Both the position numbers and the translations under genes were made by a program. Of a stretch of DNA of 30,425 bases, positions 15,951-22,131 are shown one piece after another (position 1 is the stretch's first letter; every line of letters begins with the position of its first letter). The notes beneath the pieces are model-generated. The model saw only the letters and a list, made by a program, of their open reading frames with translations, did no database searches and was not told the DNA's origin. This stretch comes from an uncultured Sutterella sp. Lineage in GTDB: Bacteria > Pseudomonadota > Gammaproteobacteria > Burkholderiales > Burkholderiaceae_F. The stretch covers positions 1 through 30,425 of the forward strand of contig CAAECY010000054.1 in assembly GCA_900754475.1 (NCBI GenBank), in the 5' to 3' direction.

Positions 15951-16067
15951 TTCCCGAGGTCCGCGGGACTTTTGTCACGGGGACCCGCACCGGATAAGTC
16001 CGGACGCGTCTCGAGAAGCCCCGGAAGGCCCCCGCAGACCGACCGATGAGGGCCGACGGGAATCAAC

Positions 16068-16097
16068 GAGGACCGAAGAGAACCGAAGAGGACCGAC
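16068..16097. repeat. Three tandem 10-bp units in the ridA leader
   Basis: GAGGACCGAA, GAGAACCGAA and GAGGACCGAC are contiguous and lie between the -10 element at 15945 and the ridA start. Confidence 0.7.
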
Positions 16098-16168
16098 GGG
16101 ACGTCCGGGCGCAAAACCATCACCCAAGCACAAAAGCGCACAAAGCACAAAAGGACAAGGAGCTCGAC

Positions 16169-16549
16169 ATGCAGTTTGTGAAGCCGCCCTTCAAGGGAGA
16201 AAACAAGGGTCATTACACGGCGGGCGTCATCTCGAAGGGGATGCTCTACGTTTCGGGGCAGCTTTCGATCGATCCCGACACCCGCGAAGTCTGTCAGGGC
16301 GACATCCGCGCGCATGCGCGCCTGGCGCTTGACAACGTCGACCGCGTTCTGAAGGAAGCGGGCGTGCGTCGCGACCAGGTGGTCTTCTGCCGCGTCTATA
16401 CGCCCTCCGCCGAAAACTGGGGTCCGATCAACGAGGAATACGCCGCCTTCTTTGGCGACCACAAGCCCGGGCGCGTCATCGTGTCGACCACCGACCTGCA
16501 TTTCGGCTGCCTCGTCGAAATCGAAGCGATCGCCGAGCTGGAGGAATAA
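16169..16549 (+). CDS. ridA: RidA-family enamine/imine deaminase
   Basis: The 126-aa protein belongs to the RidA/YjgF/UK114 family, trimeric cytosolic enzymes that hydrolyse reactive 2-aminoacrylate and related enamines or imines made by PLP dehydratases. Family features include YVSGQLSIDP (about 27-36) and the pair Arg102 (PGRVIV) and Glu117 (LVEIEAIAEL), spaced 15 residues as Arg105 and Glu120 are in E. coli RidA. The Cys107 position of E. coli is Ile here, as in many homologues. The ATG at 16169 follows AAGGAG. The next gene starts 4 bp after its stop, so the two are one operon and RidA probably removes the enamine made by the downstream PLP enzyme. Confidence 0.88.
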   Translation: MQFVKPPFKGENKGHYTAGVISKGMLYVSGQLSIDPDTREVCQGDIRAHARLALDNVDRVLKEAGVRRDQVVFCRVYTPSAENWGPINEEYAAFFGDHKPGRVIVSTTDLHFGCLVEIEAIAELEE

Positions 16550-16553
16550 ACCG

Positions 16554-17651
16554 ATGCTCCACTACGTTTGCACTGCGTGCGGCAAGCGCACGCCCGCGAC
16601 GACCCACGCTCCCGTCTGCGAATGCGGCGGGCTTTTCGAACTCGACTTCACGCCCCCGGCGTGGGACGCCGCCCGGATCGACCGCTCCGAATGGAGCCAG
16701 TTCCGCTACCGCGACTTCATGGCTATCGAAGGCGACACGTGGCGCTCCGTCACGCTCGGGGAAGGCATGACGCCGATCGTGCGCTTTGACGACGATGTCC
16801 TCTTCAAGATGGACTACACGATGCCGACCTTGTCCTTCAAGGACCGCGGGGCCGCGACCCTCGTCGCGCACGCGAAGTCGATCGGGGTTGAGCGCTGCGT
16901 ACAGGATTCGAGCGGGAACGCCGGGAATTCGGTTGCCGCCTACTGCGCCCGCGCGGGGATCGCCTGCGAAATCTACGTCCCCGAAGGGACGAGCCCGAAG
17001 AAGATCACCATGATCGAATCGCACGGCGCGAAAGTGCACGTCGTCCCCGGGAACCGCGACCACTGCGCGGACGTCTGCCGCGCCCGCGTAAAGGACGAGG
17101 GCGTCTACTACATGAACCACGTCTACAACCCCTTCTTCTACGAGGGGATGAAGGCCTACATCTACGAAACCTTCGAGCAGCTCGGTCGGATTCCCGCCAA
17201 CATCGTGGTTCCGGTCGGTAACGGCACGCTCTTCATCGGCGTCATCAAGGCCCTTGAACACCTCGTCTCGTCGGGCGCGATCGAAGCGTTCCCGAACGTG
17301 ATCGCGTTGCAGAGCGAACTCTGCGACCCCCTCCTTCGTGCGCGCGAAGCGGGCGAACACGTGCCCGCGCACGTGACGCCGCAGCCCACGATGGCGGAAG
17401 GCATCGCGATCGGCGTTCCGATGCGCGGTCGGGAGCTCCTCGACATGATCTACCGCCACAACGTGAAGGTCGTCTCCGCTCCCGAAGAGAAAATCCTCGA
17501 AGCGCGTCACGCCATCGCCCGTCGCGGGATCTACTGCGAACACACGACGGCCGCGAACTACGCCGCGTACCTGCACTACTGCGAGCTCTACGGCCGCACG
17601 TCCGACACGCTCATTACGATGTGCGGCGCGGGGATCAAGTCGGACCATTGA
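16554..17651 (+). CDS. Threonine-synthase-like PLP lyase with N-terminal Cys4 motif
   Basis: The 365-aa fold-type II PLP enzyme has Lys96 in LSFKDRGA as the PLP lysine, the substrate-carboxylate loop SSGNAGNS at about 118-125 and the glycine-rich phosphate loop VGNGT further on. The first 30 residues carry YVCTACGK and VCECGG, with Cys6, Cys9, Cys22 and Cys24, the zinc-ribbon-like start seen in archaeal-type and long threonine synthases. The ATG at 16554 uses GAGGA inside the last ridA codons, so translation is probably coupled. Biosynthetic threonine synthase is one reading. Pairing with RidA and a D-amino-acid PLP enzyme points instead to a serine/threonine-type dehydratase or other eliminating lyase. 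A hairpin follows at 17753. Confidence 0.82.
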   Translation: MLHYVCTACGKRTPATTHAPVCECGGLFELDFTPPAWDAARIDRSEWSQFRYRDFMAIEGDTWRSVTLGEGMTPIVRFDDDVLFKMDYTMPTLSFKDRGAATLVAHAKSIGVERCVQDSSGNAGNSVAAYCARAGIACEIYVPEGTSPKKITMIESHGAKVHVVPGNRDHCADVCRARVKDEGVYYMNHVYNPFFYEGMKAYIYETFEQLGRIPANIVVPVGNGTLFIGVIKALEHLVSSGAIEAFPNVIALQSELCDPLLRAREAGEHVPAHVTPQPTMAEGIAIGVPMRGRELLDMIYRHNVKVVSAPEEKILEARHAIARRGIYCEHTTAANYAAYLHYCELYGRTSDTLITMCGAGIKSDH

Positions 17652-17752
17652 GTTCGTACGGAGCGCGGCGACCGCCGGGACGATCGCGCAGGCCTGTCGC
17701 ACATGACGATCGGATTTGACGGTCGCGCGGAGCTCGCGTGGTTTGACGAACG

Positions 17753-17778
17753 GGGAGGGAGGCTGCGGTCTCCCTCCC
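17753..17778 (+). terminator. Hairpin, probable end of the ridA operon
   Basis: A perfect 9-bp stem GGGAGGGAG/CTCCCTCCC with an 8-nt loop lies 100 bp after the lyase stop. Only a short CTTTC follows, so it is a weak or Rho-assisted terminator. Confidence 0.55.
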
Positions 17779-17978
17779 GCGCTTTCGGGGGTGCGATCGT
17801 GCTTTCCGGTTTTTCAGAATGTTCCCCGAACGTTTTTTCCGATTTACGAGTTGCTTTCGGAAGTCGGTTTTTTCTGGGAATAGGGGATTCTGATCGGTCC
17901 GATCCATCGGCAATTCCCGGAAAGAATCCGAAACTCGGGAAGTTCCCCTAGTCGGACATTTGAATACAAACACTTCTT

Positions 17979-17990
17979 TGCGAATTCGCA
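17979..17990. promoter_or_regulatory. Perfect 12-bp palindrome, possible operator
   Basis: TGCGAATTCGCA lies 110 bp upstream of the universal stress protein start in an AT-richer promoter-like stretch. The binding protein is unknown. Confidence 0.4.
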
Positions 17991-18100
17991 GAAGGTCTTG
18001 CGAAAATTCCCCGAAAAACGATTCCCGACTCGGTCGCGCGGTGCGAGAATGGAAGAAAAGGCGGCGTCTTTCGACGCCGATGACAACCAGGAGGTCGCAT

Positions 18101-19000
18101 ATGCGCATTCTCGTTCCGGTCGACGGCAGCGACCAAAGCCGTCATGTCATTCACTATCTCGGTGCGCTCCAACGTCTCCATGCGGGCGAATCGCCCGAGA
18201 TCGAACTCGTCAACGTTCAGTACGAACCCACGCCCGGTCTTGCGCGCGTCTTCGGCGAAAGCGCCGTGAAGGCCGCGTACGAAGAAGAGGGCCAGAAGGT
18301 CTTCGAAGCGCTTCGCAACACGGTCGAAGCGGCGGAACTTACCGTGAAGACGAAGGTCGCCTTCGGCGACATGGGGCCCGCTCTTGCCAAAGAAGCCGAA
18401 CGGTTCGGCGCGGACTTGATCGTCATGGGCTCGCGCGGGCTCAATCCCGTCAAGGGCTTCTTCCTCGGGTCCTTCACGAATGCCGTCCTCTCGCAGGTGA
18501 AAACGCCGGTCCTTCTCATTCGCAAGCACACGACCGTCGAAAAGCCCGCGCTTCGCATCGGCGTTTGCGTCGACGGTTCGGTCTACGGCGAAGCCGCGGT
18601 CGAGCACATTCTCAAGAACCACGGTGTGGCGGGGAACGACGTTCGGTACGAACTCATCCACGTGACGGAACCCTTCTACATCATCACCGATTCGTCCCCC
18701 GACATCACGGACGAAATCGGCTCCACCTCGTACGCGAAGGCTTACGAAGAATTGGCCGAGAAGCGCTTCCACGAGACGGTGGACCCGATTGCCGAGAAAT
18801 TCAAGGCGGCGGGCCTCACGGTCGACTGCGTGCACTTGACGGGGTCGGTGGCGGAAGAGCTCGTCGACTATTCGAAGAACCTCGACCTCCTCGTGATGGG
18901 CTCCCACGGGCGCGGCAACTTCACGGCGGCCGTTCTCGGGTCCGTCGCGATGCGCGTCGCTGCGGAAACGGATCTTCCGATCCTCGTCATTCGTAGTTGA
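18101..19000 (+). CDS. Tandem-domain universal stress protein
   Basis: The 299-aa protein has two UspA domains in a row, about residues 1-142 and 150-299. Each starts with a beta strand (MRILVPVDGSDQS; RIGVCVDGSVYGE) and ends with an ATP-binding signature of the G-2x-G-9x-G(S/T) type: MGSRGLNPVKGFFLGSF near 109-125 and MGSHGRGNFTAAVLGSV near 266-282. ATP binding by both halves is therefore likely. Such proteins are cytosolic and are induced by starvation, oxygen change or other stress. The ATG at 18101 follows AGGAGGT, a near-perfect ribosome site. It stands alone, with a symmetric upstream region and a long hairpin after it. Confidence 0.9.
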   Translation: MRILVPVDGSDQSRHVIHYLGALQRLHAGESPEIELVNVQYEPTPGLARVFGESAVKAAYEEEGQKVFEALRNTVEAAELTVKTKVAFGDMGPALAKEAERFGADLIVMGSRGLNPVKGFFLGSFTNAVLSQVKTPVLLIRKHTTVEKPALRIGVCVDGSVYGEAAVEHILKNHGVAGNDVRYELIHVTEPFYIITDSSPDITDEIGSTSYAKAYEELAEKRFHETVDPIAEKFKAAGLTVDCVHLTGSVAEELVDYSKNLDLLVMGSHGRGNFTAAVLGSVAMRVAAETDLPILVIRS

Positions 19001-19039
19001 TCCCGACCGATTGAGCCGATAGGGACGCTTTAAACGATG

Positions 19040-19085
19040 GAGACGAATCGGAGTCGATTCCAAGAAATTCCGATTCGTCTCTTCG
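19040..19085 (+). terminator. Long hairpin after the universal stress protein gene
   Basis: A perfect 13-bp stem GAGACGAATCGGA/TCCGATTCGTCTC with a 16-nt loop starts 40 bp after the stop codon. It is followed by TTCG rather than a T-run, so termination is likely but not certain. Confidence 0.6.
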
Positions 19086-19246
19086 AATATCGAGCGCCCG
19101 AAGCATCGTCCCGAAAAAACGATCAAAAAACACTTTCCTTTTTTGACGGACTTCTGCGACAATATCGGAACCGCGAGGAATGCCTCGACAATCCCGATCG
19201 AGATCGGTCGGAAATTACAAAAGAATTACCAAAACAAGGAGTTACC

Positions 19247-19546
19247 ATGAAAGTCGAACTCAACGCCGAACTTGATGAGATCCGAAAGGCCGAGCAGCAA
19301 CTCGCTCAGCGCAAGAACGCCGTGCGCGGTGCCGGCATCGCCGAATGCCGCAAGCTCATCAAAATGCTCGATCTGACGCCGGCCGATCTCTTCGGAGAAG
19401 AGGCGGTCCCCGAAAAGGCGCAGCGCGAACGCATCGTCTACGTTAATCCCGACGATCCCACGCAGACCTGCTCGAACTACGGCCGCAAGCCCGAATGGTT
19501 CAAGAAGCTCCGGGACGAAGGTCGCGAAATCCCGCGTCTTCAATAA
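19247..19546 (+). CDS. H-NS-family nucleoid protein
   Basis: The 99-aa protein has the layout of H-NS histone family members of beta- and gammaproteobacteria. An N-terminal helical oligomerisation part (MKVELNAELDEIRKAEQQLAQRKNAV) is followed by a linker and a C-terminal DNA-binding domain. That domain contains YVNPDDPTQTCSNYGRKPEW, equivalent to the family pattern Y-x-N-P...G-x-G-R-x-P-x-W, but with Tyr-Gly where most have Gly-x-Gly. It should bind AT-rich or curved DNA and silence genes. The ATG at 19247 follows AAGGAG; the open frame from 19037 overlaps the upstream hairpin and is not coding. A-tracts upstream (19114-19144) may be a self-binding region. A clear terminator follows at 19641. 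Confidence 0.82.
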   Translation: MKVELNAELDEIRKAEQQLAQRKNAVRGAGIAECRKLIKMLDLTPADLFGEEAVPEKAQRERIVYVNPDDPTQTCSNYGRKPEWFKKLRDEGREIPRLQ

Positions 19547-19640
19547 GGAATGTTGAAGGAATCGGAATCCTCGGGCTTTTTGCCAAGGCTTCTTCCGATT
19601 CTCCTTCGCCCCCTTTTCCGGGCTTACGCCCGGGAATCCG

Positions 19641-19688
19641 CTCCCGCCCGACGGATGATGCGCATCGTTCGGGCGGGAGTTTCGTTTT
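19641..19688 (+). terminator. Rho-independent terminator after the H-NS-like gene
   Basis: A stem of about 12 bp (CTCCCGCCCGA pairing with TCGGGCGGGAG) with a 15-nt loop is followed by TTTCGTTTT. It stands between the H-NS-like gene and the convergent minus-strand gene. Confidence 0.85.
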
Positions 19689-19703
19689 CCGGGCACACCG
19701 GGA

Positions 19704-19991
19704 TCACCTCATGGGCTGAGTCAAGATCCTGAAGTACGGCAACTCAAGCCGCGCCAGGCGGCAGATCTCTTTTTGTTCGGCCTCCATCTCATCGAAGAAG
19801 CGATCGAGATTTTCGCGGTTGTCCATGTCCGCGTCGAGGAGACGGTCGTACGCTTTCGTCCATCGCTCGCAGCGCTCGACGAGTTCCTGCGAAAGCGGAA
19901 GGTCTTCGAGCTCGATGAATTCGCCGATCGAATTGGTGAAGGCCGGCATGCTGTAGTCGACGTCGACGTAGAGAAAAGGCTGACGTTTCAC
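19704..19991 (-). CDS. Small protein of unknown function, 95 aa, GTG start
   Basis: The acidic 95-aa product (KRQPFLYVDVDYSMPAF..., FIELEDLPLSQELVERCERW, DRLLDADMDNRENLDRFFDEMEAEQKEI) has protein-like composition with aromatic and acidic residues and probable helices. Codon use fits the genome, so it is probably real. The start is a GTG at 19991 preceded by GAGGA about 9 bp upstream; no ATG or other better start lies between it and an in-frame stop at 20093. No family was recognised. The preceding gene on the same strand ends in a terminator at 20071-20110, so this gene either has its own promoter in the GC-rich gap or is reached by read-through. Confidence 0.6.
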   Translation of the reverse strand: MKRQPFLYVDVDYSMPAFTNSIGEFIELEDLPLSQELVERCERWTKAYDRLLDADMDNRENLDRFFDEMEAEQKEICRLARLELPYFRILTQPMR

Positions 19992-20070
19992 GGGACGGTC
20001 CTCGAAGAACCCCCGCTCGTGACCGCAGCCTGCGCGGCCTGTGCGTGCTGTGCGGCATCGAGCGGGGAGG

Positions 20071-20110
20071 AAAAAGGGCGATGCGACGCGTCAACGACGC
20101 ATCTTCGCCC
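20071..20110 (-). terminator. Rho-independent terminator after the flavoprotein gene
   Basis: Read on the minus strand, GGGC, a GAA bulge, then GATGCG pairs with CGCATC and GCCC, enclosing an inner GCGTC/GACGC hairpin, followed by TTTTT. It starts just after the stop codon of the flavoprotein gene. Confidence 0.75.
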
Positions 20111-20115
20111 GACCA

Positions 20116-21576
20116 TCATAGCTTCTTCGCGGCCGATTCACCCGCTATGCGCCCGAACGTGAAGACGTCCGCGAGGGCGTTCCCGCCCACACGGTTCGTG
20201 CCGTGGATGCCGCCCGTCACTTCGCCCGCAGCGTAGAGCCCCGGGATGACGTTTCCGCGACGGTCGACGACGCGGGCCTTGGTGTCGATCCGAACGCCGC
20301 CCATCGTGTGGTGGCGCGCCATCACGATCCGCACGGCGTAGAAGGGCGGCTCGGCAACCGTGTGAACGAGCATGTCTTCGTGGCGTCCGAAGGGATCCTT
20401 CTTCGTTTCGACCGCCTTGTTGTAGTCGTCAAGCGTCGCTTGGAGCGCGTCCGCGGGCACGCCCATGGCGCGCGCGATCTCTTCGACGGTATTGCCGACG
20501 TAGAGCGCTCCCGCTTTGCGGGCGGCCTCGTGTTGGGCGTCGGTCGAATTCTTGTCCATCGCAAAGCCCGCCCGGTCGACGAGCGTGAAGGCTTCCATCT
20601 TCGTCTGAGCGAGCACCGCGTCGCGCAGGATGTCGCGGCGCGAGTCTTCGGCGACGAACCGTTTCCCCTCGTGGTTGATGAAGAGGAACCGGTCGACGTG
20701 GGAAATGAGCGAGGGCTGCGACTTTACGTCTTTGGGCGTCCCCGGGACGCACTGGATGTAGTCGAGTCCCGTCGTGTCGGCGCCGATGTCGACCATGGCG
20801 ACGAGCACTTCGCCCGTGGCGCCCGGTTGATTGGTCGTGCCGAGTTTTTCCAAGCGCGGGTCGTGCAGGCCGCACATCGCGGCGTTGGCGGAGAAACCGC
20901 CCGCCGCCGAAACGACGCCCGACTTCGCTTCGATCGCGAGCTTCTTCCCCTTGATTTCGACTTCCACGCCCGTCACGCGCCCTTCGAGCGGCGACTCGCG
21001 GAAGAAACGCGTCACCTTCGCGCCGAAACGAATGTCCACGCCGACCTTCTTCGCCTCGTCGGCAAGCGCCTTGATGTAGCCTTCGCCCTTGGGTTCGATC
21101 GGGTTGCGGCAGCGCGGGTAGAGGCCGCCGTAGATCTGGTAGATGTGGTCTCGGAAGTTGACGCCGAGTTTCTTGAGCCACGCGACCGATTCGGGCGCAC
21201 CCTTCGTGAGGACGTCGACCAACGCCGGGTCGGCACGGTAGTCGCCCGCAGCAAGCGTCTGCTCGGCGTGGAGTTCGGGCGAATCTTTGATGCCCGCCTT
21301 TTCGTAATCCGCTTTGACCGCGGCATTCATGCCGCCGCCCGCGATCAGCGTGTTGCCGCCCGCGAAAGCCATCTGTTCAAGAAGCAGCGTCTTTGCGCCC
21401 GCGCCTCGGGCGACGATCGCCGCGGAAAGTCCCGCGCCGCCCGCACCGATCACGACGACGTCGAACGATTCGTCCCATTGGGTGGGTTTCGCGCAGAGGT
21501 CTTCGGCACGGGCAGCGCCCGCAAACGCCGCGGTGCTCGCCACGGCGCCCGCGATGAAATGACGACGATTGAGCAT
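20116..21576 (-). CDS. Tat-exported flavoprotein, fumarate reductase/flavocytochrome c-like
   Basis: The 486-aa protein starts MLNRRHFIAGAVASTAAF, a twin-arginine signal with probable cleavage after Ala24. The Rossmann FAD motif GAGGAGLSAA is at 44-53. Residues of the fumarate-reductase-type active site are recognisable: HHTMGG with His422-His423, and HGTNRVGGNALAD with His458 and Arg462. The family reduces fumarate, urocanate or related acceptors in the periplasm. No haem-binding CXXCH and no FMN-binding domain are present, so electrons must come from a separate cytochrome or flavoprotein not encoded nearby. The ATG at 21576 follows AAAGGAGG. The true acceptor is unknown; urocanate, fumarate, methacrylate and other enoates are all possible. 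Confidence 0.88.
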   Translation of the reverse strand: MLNRRHFIAGAVASTAAFAGAARAEDLCAKPTQWDESFDVVVIGAGGAGLSAAIVARGAGAKTLLLEQMAFAGGNTLIAGGGMNAAVKADYEKAGIKDSPELHAEQTLAAGDYRADPALVDVLTKGAPESVAWLKKLGVNFRDHIYQIYGGLYPRCRNPIEPKGEGYIKALADEAKKVGVDIRFGAKVTRFFRESPLEGRVTGVEVEIKGKKLAIEAKSGVVSAAGGFSANAAMCGLHDPRLEKLGTTNQPGATGEVLVAMVDIGADTTGLDYIQCVPGTPKDVKSQPSLISHVDRFLFINHEGKRFVAEDSRRDILRDAVLAQTKMEAFTLVDRAGFAMDKNSTDAQHEAARKAGALYVGNTVEEIARAMGVPADALQATLDDYNKAVETKKDPFGRHEDMLVHTVAEPPFYAVRIVMARHHTMGGVRIDTKARVVDRRGNVIPGLYAAGEVTGGIHGTNRVGGNALADVFTFGRIAGESAAKKL

Positions 21577-21851
21577 GTTGATCCTCCTTTCAACGAAGGA
21601 CGGAGCGGCATGCCGGAAGGTCGAACGACGTGGGATGGAAACCGGAAGAGACCGAAAGCCGTTGGGGAACGGTCCGCGAATGTTCCGGAGCTCGCACCGC
21701 AGGTCTCGGGCCGCGGTATCCGCTCGCATCCGCTGATTTCATTGTCGATCGGGCCGGGCGGGGCGAAAAGGGAGGGAACCCTTAAGCGCTCGGGAACGGG
21801 TCGGAACGATCGGGCAAGGCCTGGCGGGAACGCCCGCAGGTCGATGCGTAA

Positions 21852-21884
21852 CTCCCCGTCCGAGCCGTCAGCTCGAGCGGGGAG
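21852..21884. other. Stem-loop in intergenic DNA
   Basis: CTCCCCG/CGGGGAG (7 bp) with an inner GAGC/GCTC stem can form a cruciform or RNA hairpin. There is no T-run on either strand. Its role is unknown. Confidence 0.5.
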
Positions 21885-22084
21885 GGCGATGTCCTGCCCC
21901 GGTGCGTTGCTTCGTGAAGATGCTCGCAATGGCGTTGTCGACTGCGAGTTCCCTGCCGCGGACGCCCCTGGGAGGGGGCCCCGACGTTCCGCGCGCGTTC
22001 GTGCATACTGTTTGATGTCTTGTGGTCCTGACGGACCTTGATGAGCGGCGCTCGCGGTGACAACCGTTGCCGTTACGCACAAGG

Positions 22085-22116
22085 CATCCGTTCGGTGCGC
22101 ACCGGATGTATACAAT
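22085..22116 (+). promoter_or_regulatory. Probable promoter/operator of the ATPase gene
   Basis: TATACAAT (22109-22116) can serve as a -10. Just upstream lie a perfect 10-bp palindrome GGTGCGCACC (22094-22103) and an overlapping inverted repeat CATCCG/CGGATG (22085-22090 and 22103-22108). They cover the spacer and -35 position, where no good -35 exists, as expected for a controlled promoter. Confidence 0.45.
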
Positions 22117-22131
22117 AAGGTTCACTCAGAT

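Larger units (their letters stand above)
15785..16168. other. Divergent intergenic region upstream of ridA
   Basis: It contains a perfect TATAAT at 15945-15950 on the plus strand (no good -35) and three tandem 10-bp units (GAGGACCGAA, GAGAACCGAA, GAGGACCGAC) at 16068-16097. A stretch with repeated GCACAAA lies at about 16126-16152, just before the ridA ribosome site. No gene is supported. Confidence 0.5.
17652..18100. other. Intergenic control region upstream of the universal stress protein
   Basis: After the hairpin at 17753 the DNA becomes AT-richer and full of short symmetric elements. These include an AATGTTC/GAACGTT near-palindrome at about 17817-17833, the 22-bp element shared with the pepE upstream region at about 17932-17957, and a perfect 12-bp palindrome TGCGAATTCGCA at 17979-17990. 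No clean sigma70 promoter was found, and no gene is supported. Confidence 0.55.
21577..22131. other. Divergent intergenic region at the left edge of the AT-rich module
   Basis: It separates the minus-strand flavoprotein from the plus-strand ATPase. It holds a long stem-loop at 21852-21884, nested palindromes at 22085-22108 and a -10-like TATACAAT at 22109-22116. Composition changes from GC-rich to AT-rich close to 22110. No gene is supported. Confidence 0.55.

Noticed and set aside
20203..22041. A 612-codon plus-strand frame opposite the flavoprotein
   Set aside because: It is Arg/Val-rich antisense to a protein with clear FAD and active-site motifs.
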